Origin: Vitrella brassicaformis
Lineage: Eukaryota > Sar > Vitrellaceae
Direction: 5' to 3'
Assembly: GCA_001179505.1 (NCBI GenBank)
Contig: CDMY01000356.1
Span: 173,836 to 237,835 of the forward strand
Length of the DNA stretch: 64,000 nucleotides
How positions within the stretch are numbered: position 1 is the first letter of the stretch; the number at the start of each line of letters is the position of its first letter. Below the pieces are notes generated by a model. The model ran no database searches. It saw only the letters and a program-made list of their open reading frames with translations, and was not told the DNA's origin. Positions 1-12,127 of the stretch are shown here, piece after piece. A program made the translations under genes and the position numbers.

Positions 1-2107
1 CCACCCCATCCCACCTACCCACCCCACGCCACCCATCCCCAGAATTAGCAGGCACACACCGCCCCATCCACCCGCCCACCCCCCACACGTCCACCGGTTC
101 GTATGCTGGTGCATATATGTGTGTTTTTGATGTGTATGTATGTATGTATGTAATGTGTGCGCGGTGCTCCATCCATCCATCCACCCGTCACTGACTCTCC
201 ACTCACCTACTGACTCCGCCGATGCACAGAGACAGACAGACAGACAGAGAGGCATGCAGGCCGACAGCCCTTCCCCTCCCACCATACATCTCTCTCTGTG
301 CAGCGATTTTTCTCCCCTAAGTGTGCGGGTGGATGAGTCTTTTCTGCTTGTTTTGCCTTGCTATGCTGTGCTGTGCTGTGCTGTGCTGTGATACTGGTGT
401 TCCTGCATGCCCGTTTTGATTACGCGTCTGCCCGTCCGTCCGTTGCTGTGGATCATCCATCACTATTTGTGAATTGGTTGCTGGGCGCATTTCTCTCCTT
501 CTCTTCCTTCCCCCTCCCTCCCCCCGCACAACACCCGCCCGCCGCGCCCTGTGTGTGCAACGGACGCTGCAGGCGTCCGCCTGGGCAGTCAGGCAACAAC
601 AGACGAGTGAATGCACGGTACGCAGGAACGACTTTGTATACGTGCATGCGTCATGCGTGTGTACGGCTCATCATCGATGGTTTTGGAGAGAGTGAGAATG
701 CGGTCGACCGACCGATTCCTTCTGGCGCCTGATGAAGGCTGGATGGTGGATGGCTGCATACTTGAGCGAGGAGCGCTTTACAGGGGTGGGCGGTGTACAG
801 CGAGAGGGAGGGGTGACATGCCATGACTGGCAGGCAGGAAAGCAGACGAGAGCTAGAGAGGATTCGTCCGTCCGGGCAATTCACTGGAGCAGGCAGTGAA
901 GCGCTGTCTATAGAGGCAGGCAGTTTCTCTTGTCCCTAGTGTACACAACCACTCAACCTGATGACGTCTTCCGAGGTGCTGTCTGTGCTGAATCTTCTGT
1001 TGGCGATCTTCTGGTAGCAAACAGGGTTATGTTTGCTACCAGCAGATCTCCGACAAAATACTCAGCGCAACAGCACGCTCGACTGGGATGGCATTATGAC
1101 AAGTCAGCTCAATGAATGCACGCTCTACCGTCATCCTCCCCCTCACCTCTCAAGGATACACATACACACGCACGACATGTAGCCGCCACCGAACAGCCCC
1201 ACGGACGGAGAGGAACGACTCTTTCCGATCAGTCGATACGTACAGACAGACACAAAGCGATGGAGGGAGGGAGGAAAGAAAGAAAGAGAAAGAGAAAGAA
1301 AGAAAGAGGCGAGGCTAGCTGCATACAGACAGACAAGTGCCTGCTGCCGCTGCCGCGCATGGCTCGGCAGCCATATGTCTTAGCCAGGCACCGACACACA
1401 GATACACAGCAGCCATTGGTGCACAAGGGGTCTCAGGTCAGCACTACACACACAGCATAGGCAGCGGACGGACAGGTCATATCGGACATCAATGTCAGTA
1501 CATCCAAGTGTGAACCATACACACACACACACACACACGCATCCAGCCATCGACTAGATAAAACCGCTCACCCACACCACAAAGGCACGACAGGAGAGAA
1601 AGCTGAAAAGGGGCTTTGCCCCGCATGAACACATCAGTCCACAGCGTCGTTTGCCTCCATCGATGTATGACACACACCCTGCCCGAGACGCACGAGCTAG
1701 CAAGGTGTATCGCCTTGCCGGCCCAGACCCCTCGGACATCGATGTGATACACCGATGGCAACGTGGGAGCGACAAAGGTATGCATAAGGTCGCCTGGCTT
1801 TCGTCGATCAATCAGCCGCACTCAGACAGTAAGACAGACCTTGAGGAGCCATCCATCCATCCATCACACATTGGCAGACAGAGAGAGACACACACAGGGG
1901 TCATGCACGTGGCAAAGAGCAGCCACCAGACCAGCAGCTGAGCAGCCGCTTACATTACACACTGTACAGATGTGATATGTAGGTAGGTAGTACACACACA
2001 CGACCAACGTACGCACAAAATGGCATTCCGCCACACGTCCTACAGGCAACCCACCCCTCCCTCCCTCTCTCCTTCCCTCCCTCTCTCCCTCTCTCCCTCT
2101 GTACTAT
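1..2107. other. Repeat-rich non-coding stretch
   Basis: I see no convincing gene here. The stretch holds many short simple repeats: tgta/tgtatg runs near 130-150, ctgtg runs near 365-390, gaaa runs near 1270-1305, a (CA)n run near 1518-1538 and ggtaggta near 1980. Short open frames exist on both strands but are low-complexity and lack splice-linked partners. A strong inverted repeat sits at 1005-1048 and is listed separately. The right end is presumably the 3' UTR and downstream region of the minus-strand gene ending at 2108. Confidence 0.6.
1005..1048. repeat. 18-bp imperfect inverted repeat, strong hairpin
   Basis: CTGGTAGCAAACA at 1011-1023 and TGTTTGCTACCAG at 1030-1042 are perfect 13-bp reverse complements around a 6-base loop (gggtta). 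After one mismatch (T1010/C1043) the stem continues for five more pairs, GATCT at 1005-1009 with AGATC at 1044-1048. It lies in non-coding DNA and could form an RNA stem-loop or a cruciform. Function unknown. Confidence 0.85.
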
Positions 2108-4457
2108 CTACCGCTCTACAATGAACACCTCGACATCTCGCGTAGCGAACTCCACTTCTCTCTCCGCCGCTCCGCTCTCCCCCTCCAGCTCCATCCTGGC
2201 CCCCATTCCCAGCGCCTCCCACACGTGGCCCGTCTGTCCCTTGCCCACCCGCACGCGACACGTGCCCATCTGGCCGCCCGCAAATGCCAAATGAAAGGCG
2301 CCAGAGATGTGGTCGTCCTTGCTGTGCGAGCTCTCCTGGTGGATGGTGATTGACCCGCTGCCGATGCGGCAGGTGAGGTGGTTCTCGAGTGCCAGTGGGA
2401 AGACCGGCTCGAGCAGCCCGCCCTCGGTCACCGTGAAGCAGAACTCGCGCGTGAAGGAGGCCATCCTCGCCAAGCCTGGGGCGGTGGCGATGAAGGGCTG
2501 GTCGACAAAGGCGCCCACCATGCCCCTCCCCTGCTCTCGCCTGCCGTTGTCTCCCTCTTGGGATGGTGGTTTGGGTGAGAGGAGGAGCACGAACGGCCCC
2601 TTGCCCTGCATCTTCCTCTCGAGGTCAGGAAACGCCCATCCGTCTTTTGAAGCCCGGTAGAGGCACTCGATGGTCTTGATGGGCGTGTTGAGGGCCTGCG
2701 AGAGGTAGGCTGAGAGGGAGGACAGCGCCGTGGCGCCGGTGAGGAGGGCGGACGTGCCGACCAAGTCGGGGAATGTGCCATACCTGCACGCAGACACATG
2801 CAGACAGAAGGGGTGGGGTGGGGTGAGGTCATGTGCGCGTGAAATTAAGAGAGCTTAGCTTACATGCCCAGTGCTCTGAAAAGGCCCTCTTTGTCGTCGC
2901 CTTTGAGGGACGGCAGGCACACCACTGAGTGCGGCGCCAGCCGCTTCCTCCTGTAGTAGTCCACGGCGCGTGCGAAGTAGTCGGGCGACGCATTCAGCAG
3001 AGTCGGATTCCACCTGTTTATAGAGAGATGGAGAGACGTACGGGTACAGACAGAAAGCCATATGGGTGGATTGGATGTGTGTGGAGAGACGCACACACTG
3101 AGTGTGCGGCTCACTCAGTGACTCACTTGCAGAAGCGGAAGTAGAGGTTTGAATCTTCTCCACAGACAGAGAGGGTGGACAGGCAGGTGGCCACCGTCAC
3201 ACCCAGGCAGCTGACGCTCCGCACACCCTCCCCCTCGCTCATCAGGAACATACCCGCCCTCCGCAGGCGCCTCTCCCACGTCTTCCTCCCCTCCTACCAA
3301 CACAAATGCATGCGCACATAAACATACACGCCAATGCATTGCACGGATGTGATGTGTACGGGTGGGTGCACGATGCAGCGCACAGCAGCCGACCTTGAGG
3401 CTTTCCTCTTCCCTCATGACGTCTCGCTCCAGCCCCTCGACGGCACTGGCGATCTCCTGCACGTCGTCCAGGATGGTCTGCAGCACCGGGGTCACCTCCT
3501 TGTCCGACGACAGACGCTGCAGCGCCCGCATGCACGGTGTGCTCGCCGCCGCTGGAGAGCCGCTGTCGTCACCACCCGTCGGCCGCGACAGCAAGAGGTC
3601 GAAGTAGAACACGACAGATGGGTCTTCCTTCTCGCTCTTGCGTGGCTCGAGCGACAGCAGGTTGTCGTGCTCGTATGCGACCAGAACGCGCAAGATGGCG
3701 CGGAAGGCCGTCGGGTCTACGTCAAGGAAGATGGGGTTGGGGGGCGTGCTGCTGCACGCAGAGGGTGAGGTTGGGCTGGAAGGAGGAGATGTGGGAGCCG
3801 CTGGCTGGTAGGGGACGAGCATGTGGTCGAATGCTGCATGACACACAGACAGGGAGAGGGACATTGAGAGGGAGGGGGAGAAGGAGAATTGAAGGAACAA
3901 TGAATGCATGGCTGGCGCGGGTGTGTCAAGTCACAGTGCCCTTCTTGCGTGGATTGCATTGCATACCGCCGGAGAAGAGGTCGCATAGGAGGGATTCGCT
4001 CACGCACGTGAGGGTGGAGCGGGGAACCTATACATAGACAGACAGACAGCCAGAGGCAGGGCGGCATGGAGGAACGACCTCTGTCTACGTCTGTATACTC
4101 ACTCACCGTGAAGCCTTCCCCACCGACATTGACGACCAAGATGTCCTTGGGATCGCCCCGGATGTCCCGCCACCCACTGGCCCGCACATACTCATCGAGT
4201 TCCTTCCGCTTCCGCTCAACCAACTCACGACGCCTCTGGAAACACAATGCACACACATTCCATTGTCAAGGGAAGGCATTCATTTGCAGCGCGGCCATGC
4301 ATTTCAGCCTCCGTAGTGATGATGCTCGGCGTACCTTAAGGTCTCTGACGACGCTCTCCACTTTTCCTGTAAGACTCTGCAGCGGGCAGTCGACGCTGGG
4401 AAGGCCAGTGAGTCCCACACGGGACATCCCGTCCTCCTCCGCCTCTGCACAATTCAT
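2108..4457 (-). CDS. BTB/POZ (T1-like) and TLDc domain protein
   Basis: About seven exons on the minus strand, from ATG at 4457 to TAG at 2108-2110: 4457-4335, 4235-4107, 4027-3967, 3833-3394, about 3293-3127, 3013-2864 and 2783-2108, all with GT-AG borders and consistent phase. The N-terminal part is basic and coiled. It is followed by a KCTD/T1-type BTB core (ILVVNVGGEGF, then IFLDVDPTAFRAILRVL), which in this family mediates oligomerisation and adaptor binding. A coiled linker leads to a C-terminal TLDc-like domain, recognised by the line IKTIECLYRASKDGWAF followed by KGPFVLLLS. TLDc proteins are linked to oxidative-stress protection and V-ATPase regulation; the role here is unknown. The start codon is the first ATG in frame and lies 278 bp from the divergent GH16 gene. 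Confidence 0.8.
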
Positions 4458-4735
4458 CTACGCGACAAACCTGCGCGCTTGGGCGCGCGATCGGGACCGT
4501 TGGAGATCTGAAGACCCTAAAACTACAGTGTCAGCAAGTCAGCTGCCGTCTGTGTCGTCTGTAGGTGTCTATACGTCTGTACGAGTCCTGTATACGAAGG
4601 CAGCCGGGGGGGCAGGTGGTCTGATCACTGTTCTTTTCTGTTCTGCTCTGTTCTGTCTGTCTGCCTGCGTGTGGTGTGGAGCGATGTGCTGCCAGATAGG
4701 TAGATGTAGGTAGGTAGCTTGACGGACCGCCGAGG
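4458..4735. promoter_or_regulatory. Shared divergent promoter region (BTB-TLDc / GH16)
   Basis: A 278-bp gap separates two divergent start codons. It contains a GC-rich inverted element, tgcgcgcttgggcgcgcg (near 4469-4488), one base away from the GCGAGCTT element seen in other divergent gaps of this window. I see no TATA box. The regulatory role is inferred from position only. Confidence 0.45.
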
Positions 4736-7367
4736 ATGAGGGGCGGGCTGCCTTGCTGCGGCTGCTGCTGCCAGGTCGTGTGGCTACAGTTGCTTCTGGC
4801 ACTGCTGGCCTTACAGGGGGATGCCCAAGTGATTGCGGGTGTGCGGCCGCCGGGAATGAGGCTGAAGAAGCACCAGGCAATTCCAGGCAGAGGGAAGCAG
4901 CACCAGGCCCGAGAAAGTGCTGGTACAGACAGTCAATCGCACAGGCGTTCACACAGACACACACGCACACACACCGCATCTTTGTGTCTGTCTGTCTGTT
5001 GCCTTTATTGCAGTGGCTGTCGCGCCTGGGCCGCCTCCAGGCTATCTTAGTGAACCCACACCGGAGTACACAGATGAGTTCCAGGGCAGCGGGCTCGATC
5101 TGGGCAAATGGCACCAACGCCGTGAGTGCAAGTTCACGTCATTGAGCTGTCAAAGGCCACAGCAGGTGAGGGATGGCGGGTGGTGGATGGACAAATGGTT
5201 GCAAGGCAGGCAGGCGGCATGGATGGATGGAATTGGTGGTGTCGCGTGTGTCCACCAGGTGAGTGTGTCTGACGGCCTGATGCGCATCAAGCTCGAGAGC
5301 GTGGACCAGAACATCACCGTGCAAATCCCAGAGTCACAAGGCTGTCCCGAAAACGACACCATGGACGGCTGTACGAGGGACTTCAAATACTTCGGGGGTA
5401 AGTAAGTGTCCGGCAGTGCAGTGTCCGGCAGTGCAGTGTCCGGCGAACCCTGCGTGCATCTGTGTGCGTCGCCGCGTGTGTGTAGGTGGCATCATCAGCA
5501 ACTTCAACGTGTCCTTTGGCTACGCTGAGGGCCGCATCAGGTCCTGGAAGGATGGAGGGTGGTGGCAGGCCTTCTGGTCGGCCACGGCTGACACTCAGGT
5601 GGCCGGTGCCTGTGAGATCTGCAACATTGAGGGCTTCCCCAGGCAGGAGCTGGATGTCGTCGAAATCAACTCAGGTACGTCCAACGACAGACACATAGCC
5701 CCCGACCATCCATCCATTCAAGCATCCTTCCCTTGTGTGTTTCGTGCAGGCATCAGCACAGCCCAGTGGAACTTGATAAAGTGGTCACCGGACCCTCGCA
5801 CGTACTACAGCGGCCGATTTGCCGACCTGCCGGGCATCGTCAACAAGTGGACGGTGTGGGGAGTTGAATACACGCCAAACTACGTACGTACGCGTCGACG
5901 TGCAGAGAAGGCCACCTGAGTTGACACAGAGGGCTCTCCTTCCTGTTTGCAGAACCGCATATGGAAGGATGGCGTGTTCCTCGGCACTCTCGACAACCGG
6001 TATATGACCGTTCAGGAGCTGACTGAGTGGCACTGGTGGATCACCGCCATCATCACCTCATCGAGCCTCGCAAACATGGACGAGACCAACCTGCCAGGCG
6101 TATTTGAAGCGGACTACTTTAGGTGGTACGACCCCGACCCCGGCAAAAAGCTCGTCTTTCCGCCTTTGACGAACACGGACGCCTTCCCGCGTGTCACCCT
6201 CCCTCCCTGCCCCACCGTCACGCACACCCTTCCCCCATCCGTCCGGGCCTTCACTGTCGCTTTGTGGGTCAAACACGATCCATCCCTTGTGGAGGATCTC
6301 TTGACTGGTGGTGAGGAGGGGGTGCCGTATGTGACTTATTCCGTTCCTGGGGTGGACGGCAGTGCGGAGGAGCTGTCCGTCAAGTCAGTTCCGGGCGGCA
6401 AGCTGAGAATAACTGTTGCTGGGGAAACGGTGGATGTTGACGACTTCTGGCTGAGTGAGTGGGTGCATGTGCAGTGCACATCAGCTAGCTACGCACCGAC
6501 AACGAATGCATCTCTTCATCGATCTTGTGTGGGCGTGGGTGTCTGTCTTCTTTGTGGTGTGCACTGCAGGTGATGACATCGATATCGTTGGGTGGACTCA
6601 TGTTGGTGTGATATACGACGGATACGATCTGATCGTCTTCCGCAACGCAGAGGTGGTGTTCACCGAGGCGCTATGGGTGAGACACACGGAACAAAGCGCT
6701 GCGCCCACCAGTGCAGGAAGGCACATCTGTGTGTCTTGTGGTGTGCAGGAGGACGACCCGTTCAAGTCCCGCAATGGGCTCAATCGTAATGGCATCCTGA
6801 CAGCGGGGCACATCTATACCCTCTCAACCAAGACCGGCGAGCTGTTGCCAGCCAGCTCGTTTGTAGGGGAGCTCGCCCATGTGAAGCTATTCACGTCAGC
6901 ACTCTCCAAGAGAGACTTCTCTTCACTGTGAGCCCCCCTCCCCTACCGACCCAACCAACCAACCACCAGCCTCCACCCACATCCCTCTGCTGCGCACTGC
7001 ACTGCACTGCACCGGTCTCTCTGTCTGTCTGTCGTCCAGGTACTTTTGCCTGAACGTGTATGGCGACTGGTTCGACTCACAGCTGGGCTACGAGACGGAT
7101 GGGGGCGCTACAGCGACCTCGCCTGACGACCTCACGTGTCCCGACCGAATGGACGGCCCCTTCTATCCCGCCGATGACGACGGGGTGGCAGACGAGGAGC
7201 GCGAGGCCCACCCCTTCAGCGGCTTTTTCGCGTCGGGGTACCAGCCCTTCTTCAACGGTAGCGCTATACTGTACCCTGCTTCGAAGGCAACTGATAACAT
7301 GACTGAGACGTACGTATACAACACGCAGCATGGATGGGTAGATCCGCACGGCTGGATGGGCTGGTAG
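4736..7367 (+). CDS. Secreted GH16 beta-glucanase-like protein with LamG-like C-terminal domain
   Basis: Nine exons, roughly 4736-4922, 5014-5165, 5259-5397, 5486-5674, 5750-5883, 5953-6448, 6570-6675, 6748-6928 and 7040-7367, giving about 637 residues. The N-terminus is a signal peptide (hydrophobic VVWLQLLLALLALQG before DAQ). The GH16 fold follows, with the catalytic ExDxxE signature ELDVVE at 5647-5664 (nucleophile and acid/base glutamates), the upstream line RIRSWKDGGWWQAFW and the usual WHWWI beta-strand. After it comes a concanavalin/LamG-type sandwich (RAFTVALWVKHD ... GWTHVGVIYDG ... GELAHVKLFTSALS). GH16 enzymes cut beta-1,3 or mixed-linkage glucans or galactans. Exact substrate cannot be told. 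Likely extracellular or cell-wall remodelling. Confidence 0.85.
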
Positions 7368-8089
7368 GTATCTGACTGCTTGGCTAAAATTGTGTTCGTG
7401 AATGATGGAATTGTGTTGTTGGTCATTTTGTCAGACGGTGTGTGTGCGTGTTGCGTGTGGGTGTGGGTGTAGTGGAGGTATGTATGTGTGCGTGAGCAGA
7501 GAGGGAGGCACGACACACTGACTGCTGTTGGATTTGGTGTTTTTCCTGCTGACGCGTGTCTCGGTAGCTGTCTGTGCGGCTGTGTCCGTGCCCCCTCTCT
7601 CCTCCCGTGTTTATCTGTGGATATGTGGGTGTACATAAGCACGTCTCATATGCACCAGCATAGCGTGCGGCCGTGTGCGTGTTCGTGTTTGTGTTCGTGT
7701 GTGTGTGTGTGTGTGTGTGTGGCTCCGTGCGTGTGCGTGGTTTTCCTCCGGTCGTGCCGCATGCGGTACGTACAGGCGCCTTGACGCGTGAGTGCATCGA
7801 GGCAGCGGAGGGAATAGCAGACTGAGACATGCACGTCTGCGTAGGTCAACGTAGGAACTATATGCTGGATGTGCGTGTTTGCATGGTCATCAGGCCTGCG
7901 ATATTTTCTATCTATTAGGCGTTTTTCGTGAGTAAGGGTGCGGTGCGGTGCGTGCGTACGTTCATACGAATGTCTCACTCTCGAATCTACCTGACTGACT
8001 TCTGCAAGTCCAATTAAATGTAACCCACACTGACTGACGGTCTGAAGAAGAGGCTCATTGTGTACGTTCGATCATACATCCCTGTCTGT
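7368..8089. other. Intergenic, simple-repeat rich
   Basis: Downstream of the GH16 stop codon. It contains a long (GT)n run at about 7698-7722 and many tgtg/cgtg stretches. I see no gene or RNA. Confidence 0.6.
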
Positions 8090-8639
8090 CATCCATCCAA
8101 ATTTCGAGCTCACCTGTCGAGATTCGGAGACGGCGAGCGAGACGGGGGGCTTAACAGCTTTTTGTCTTTAAAAAGATATGTGTTTTCAGCCGGAATTCCT
8201 CAATTCCGACGTCGCTTTGGCTTTGCGTGAGTCCTCAGCGCCCGGCGGCAGACCGATTTGCCCACCACTGGAGCATCCCATCAAGAAGAAGGTGAGTTGG
8301 GCATGGCGCACCAAAGAGGGCCATGTGTGTGCCAGCGATGCATTGGTATGCGAGGTTGATGGTCGCCCTTCCTACACTGCAATGCGCTGTCCTCCTCTTT
8401 CTTGTCTTGTGCTCGTCTGTTGGCACCGTGTGCCCGTGTGCCCGTGTGCCCGTGTGTGTGTCTATGTATGTATGTGTGCAGGCGCCTGTCACCAGCACCA
8501 GCAGCTGCCGCAGCGGCAGCGGCAGCAGGCCAACTGCCCTCCACCCCAAGTCCCATCGGCCACGCCAATGGCGCCGCAGCAGCAGCGGCTGGAGCCGGGA
8601 CGCCCGAGACTCCCAGGACGCCCGTCGCAATCAGCAGCA
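8090..8639 (+). repeat. Repeat A: segment duplicated in inverted orientation at 41570-42083
   Basis: From about 8090 (catccaaatttcgagct) to 8632 the sequence matches the reverse complement of 41570-42083. The match includes a candidate first exon, its GTGAGT donor, most of the intron, the tgtgcag acceptor and the following Ala/Gln-coding exon. Copies differ by point changes, by simple-repeat length in the intron and by 6-base indels in the CAG/GCA-rich exon. The similarity stops abruptly just after the shared GACGCCCGTCG. Because both exon and intron are preserved, this is a DNA-level duplication rather than a retrocopy. Confidence 0.9.
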
Positions 8640-10247
8640 GTAAGTCCAGTCCGTCAGGCAGAGCTCGGCACTCTCTATGGCTTGGCCACTCCATCCATCC
8701 ATTGATTGTATGTGTTTCTGTTTCCCTTGGGTCAGTGAGCGTAGGGACCCCGCGGCCCGCCGTGTGTCCAGATGGACGCCAACCACCTTGGGCTAAACTG
8801 CTGGCCCCGCATCGGAGAAATGTCTATCTCTTTCGACATTTGCATTCTGTGGGTGCGGTGTCTCCTTCCTTTGTGTGTGTGTGTGTGTGTGTCAGTTGGC
8901 GGATATGTTTGCGGGGAAGCACACGGACGTGCTGCCGGATGGCTTCACGGTCGTCGATGCGCGCTGGACCCCCAGAGTCAACCAGCCAGCCACCGGTCAG
9001 GGCAACCACTCTGCAGACGTGGGGCTTCCTGCCCTGTTATGCAAGCGCAACGCACGTCAACACGCCCGCCACATTGACAGAGAAGAGGGGGGAGGAGGTG
9101 GTCTCGGAGAAGGAGTGCGTGTTCATGGCCATGCCCTGGATGGCCATTGCCCGGAGTATGAGGGTGAGTATGCCAACAGACACACACACACACACACACA
9201 GAGAGAGAAAGGATACGGGGAGAGACTGTTGTTATGTGTCCTCTCTCTGTGTGTATGATGATATGAGTGCAGGAGGTCATCACGGAGCGGTGCACGCGGC
9301 CAGCAAAGAGGCCGTAGCCAACGCGCTGTGGCACCCGACGGGCGACCCAGATACGGCAACAAGCACCCCAGTAACAATGTCACACACGTCAGCAATGAAT
9401 TACTGTGCGTGCGCTGTTGGCCATTGATGGATCGGATCGGGCGGTCATCTTCCACTGTGAGTACTCACAGAGACGGGGGCCAGCCATGAAGGCCGATATG
9501 ACCACCGCGACATCAATTCGGTGAGGGAGGGATCCACACACACACACATCGGTGGACCAACAATTGCATTGCACCCTGCCACTTTCCTCTCTCTGCAGGA
9601 CTACCCGTTCAAGTTTGTGCTCGATGGCGGATACAGAGGCTTCTACACCAACAACAGAGGCGTAAGCGTGAAATCGAAACACACGACGGCACCCAATGCT
9701 GCACGTCATCTCTTTCTCTTTCTGCGTGTGTGTGCAGCGGCCGTACTGCGAGCCATGTGGGTATGTCTCTGAGCACGCCCTGAAGGGCTCAGCGGCGCGC
9801 AAGGCCGCCAATGAGCACAATGCCCGTTTTGCCGCCAAGCGGCAGAAAAGGTCGCGGCTGCCGCAGCCCTTCTTCGCCGCTGACCCCGCCGCCGACGACT
9901 GTGAGATGGAAGACGCCCCTGCTGCTGCTGCTACGCCAGCCATGCCGTTCCCCTGGCCCTCACCCCCTCAGCCGCAGGCCGCGAGCGGCGAGAGGAAGCG
10001 TAAGGGACGAGGCGAGGAGGACACCGACACGGAAGGGCCGCATCCCCTCCCTCAGGCGCAGGGAAGGGGCCTGAGGGCGTGCATGGCGCTGTTTGTTGAG
10101 GACATCAAGGACGGCACAACGCCATTTCCGGCAGGTTTTGAGTGGGCAAGACAGAAGGACAATGTCACACAATGCGGTGTGCCTGTGTTGGTTTGCCGCT
10201 TGATAGAAAAGACACGGGCTGTCTTTGTGTTGAGTGAGCGAAAGTGA
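8178..10247 (+). CDS. Putative Cys/His zinc-binding protein, exon structure uncertain
   Basis: The family is not recognised. Supported exons: about 8896-9162 (LADMFAGKHTDVLPDGFT..., acceptor gtcag), about 9270-9456 (contains NELLCVRCWPLMDRIG), about 9600-9661 (DYPFKFVLDGGYRGFYTNN) and about 9739-10247. The last reads RPYCEPCGYVSEHALKGSAA, a basic stretch KRQKRSR, then a Pro/Ala-rich acidic tail. Two CxxC pairs followed by His suggest a degenerate zinc-binding domain and a nuclear role, by inference. Upstream exons fall inside repeat A, where the true frame is ambiguous: the ATG at 8178 gives one frame, but the Ala-rich frame of exon 8482-8639 is the one shared with the other copy. The 3' end may instead run through GTFRKWHKQVGHALLPQ near 10665-10710 to a stop near 10809. 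Confidence 0.4.
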
Positions 10248-10807
10248 TGCCTCGATGATTGAATGGACAAAGTGAGTTGGGGACGAGTGCCTGTGTGGGA
10301 TGAGGTCTCTTGATGTGACTGACACAGACAGCCATACACACACACACACACACAGCTGGCCCCAAGAGACAGAGTGATAGAGGTCTGTGCATCGCCAACG
10401 TTTCGCTCTCTCACTCTCTCTGCGTGTGTGTGTGTTTCGTTGGCGCGTCGGGCGGCTTGAATGGGTGGCTGGCTGGCTGGCTGGATGGATGGATGGATGG
10501 ATGGGCGGCATGTGAGAGGGACATCTATCCCCTGGCCACGCGCGCCAGTAGCGTCTTTATGTGCATCTGTGTGTGTCTCTTTCCTTCGATCGGTCAGATG
10601 GGTATCGCCGCCTGCATTCTATATTCTTTGTGATGTGTATCACATCCCATGCACAGGAACGTTCAGGAAGTGGCACAAGCAAGTCGGCCATGCACTTCTG
10701 CCCCAAGTAACTAAGTGAAAGTCGTCTGCTGTCCCCATCTGTTCGTGTGTCTGTCTGTCTACCTGTCCGTCGTGTCTGCAGGAGGTCCGTGATACAAGCT
10801 TGCGCCA

Positions 10808-10831
10808 TTAGACCGGCTCTGAGCGGTCTAA
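10808..10831. repeat. Perfect 8-bp inverted repeat
   Basis: TTAGACCG (10808-10815) and CGGTCTAA (10824-10831) flank an 8-base loop GCTCTGAG. Short, in probable non-coding or 3'-terminal exon sequence. Role unknown. Confidence 0.7.
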
Positions 10832-10949
10832 CGCTCTCCGTAGACGAGGCCCTTTACGAGCTGGGGAGGTCATACATACAGCTGTTGGGTGTGTGGCTGC
10901 GCTGCTTGACAGAGATGTGGAAATGGCTGCCTACATTTTATATCTCTGT

Positions 10950-11160
10950 CCACTCACTAATCGAGACATCCGCTCGGACTTACATATTCTTGCGGACGGA
11001 TGCGACATACATGAGTGCCGTTGAATGTCACACAATGCATTTTCAGACATGAATGTCAGTCACATGTATGTATCTCTCTTGTCTGTCTGTGAGAACAGAC
11101 ACGCATCTACAGCGCATGCATCTGCAGCGCCAACTCGACTTGAATGCACTCGTTGCGGCC
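10950..11160 (+). repeat. Repeat B: about 180-210 bp, inverted diverged copy at 38935-39110
   Basis: The segment from cactcactaatcgagacatccgctcggactta to gccaactcgacttgaatgcac aligns with the reverse complement of 38935-39110. Shared blocks include ATCCGCTCGGACTTA, GCGGACGGATG, GACATACATGAGT, GCCGTTGAATGTCACA, CAGCGCATCTGCAGCGC-like and AACTCGACTTGAATGCAC, separated by small indels. It has no open frame that is preserved in both copies, so it is probably a non-coding dispersed repeat or transcript. Confidence 0.85.
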
Positions 11161-12127
11161 ATTGCACGCTCCACCACACAGGCACATCCACCATGACACA
11201 TTGATACACAAACACACACACACACACACACAGACAGTCGTCCCCAACTCCATCCATCCACTGCCCCTACGCCCCTCTCTCTCTCTTCTCTGTGTGTCGG
11301 TGAAGGCCTGGACAGCTCTCGCCATCGGTCGGTCAGCCGAGCTACGGTTGCTATGCTACAGAAGGAGTTAGTCAGCCAGTGGACGGATTGGTGGGTGGGT
11401 GAGGGCACCAGCCAGCCTGCCAGCCTGCCTGCCTGCAAGGTCCCCAAACAGAGACAGGTGACCCCTCCCTCTACACACAGATAGATACGTACGTCAGCAA
11501 GGTAGATAGGCGGCAAAAATCCCAAATGAACCGGAGTGAGGGAGTGAGCGAGTGAGTCGGTCAAAATCGGTGCAATGCAATGCAATGCAATGCAATGCCG
11601 CACACAAGACAACACAGCTTCTCGTCTGTACACATGACCAAGTATGTATGTATGTATGTAATACAGTCAGTCACGCGTGGGTCGGGTCGGCCAAAACCAC
11701 CACTGTCTATCCACAGGACAGGCACTAGGTCCCCCTCAGCGGGTCAGTCAGTCGATGAAGACGAATGGCAGGCACTCTCATCCTCCTGTAGCTAGTATGT
11801 ATGCCTCAAACACGTGCCAGCCACACCCATTTAGTCATTGTACACCCCTGCCCCCCCAGGCCCAACACGATACCAGCGAGACGAATGCCAAAAGAGACCC
11901 AGCACCCACCCACCCACCCACCCACCCTTACACAGATAAACCAATGTGCGAGCACTTCGCTGTCCCTCTCTGACCTTTCTCATCTGATCTGCAGCAATCG
12001 TCCATGTCAACCCACCGGTGACCCAGCCGGCCCGGCAAGATACATACATATTGCTATCGACACCCTTAGATTTCCCTCCGCCCACCCATTCGTTCCATCA
12101 GTCTGTCTTCTTAAGAGTGACTGTCTG

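Larger units (their letters stand above)
10248..12127. other. Intergenic region with repeat B and a short hairpin
   Basis: Mostly non-coding. It holds possible alternative 3' exons of the upstream gene (near 10662-10810), the hairpin at 10808-10831, repeat B (10950-11160), ggctggct/ggatggat runs at 10464-10503, a caatg run at 11573-11597 and a cccaccca run near 11905-11930. The right end is downstream of the S41 protease. Confidence 0.55.

Noticed and set aside
10747-11052. 101-codon open frame between the zinc-finger-like gene and repeat B
   Set aside because: Its second half lies in repeat B and is not preserved in B'. The first half may be a 3' exon in another frame.
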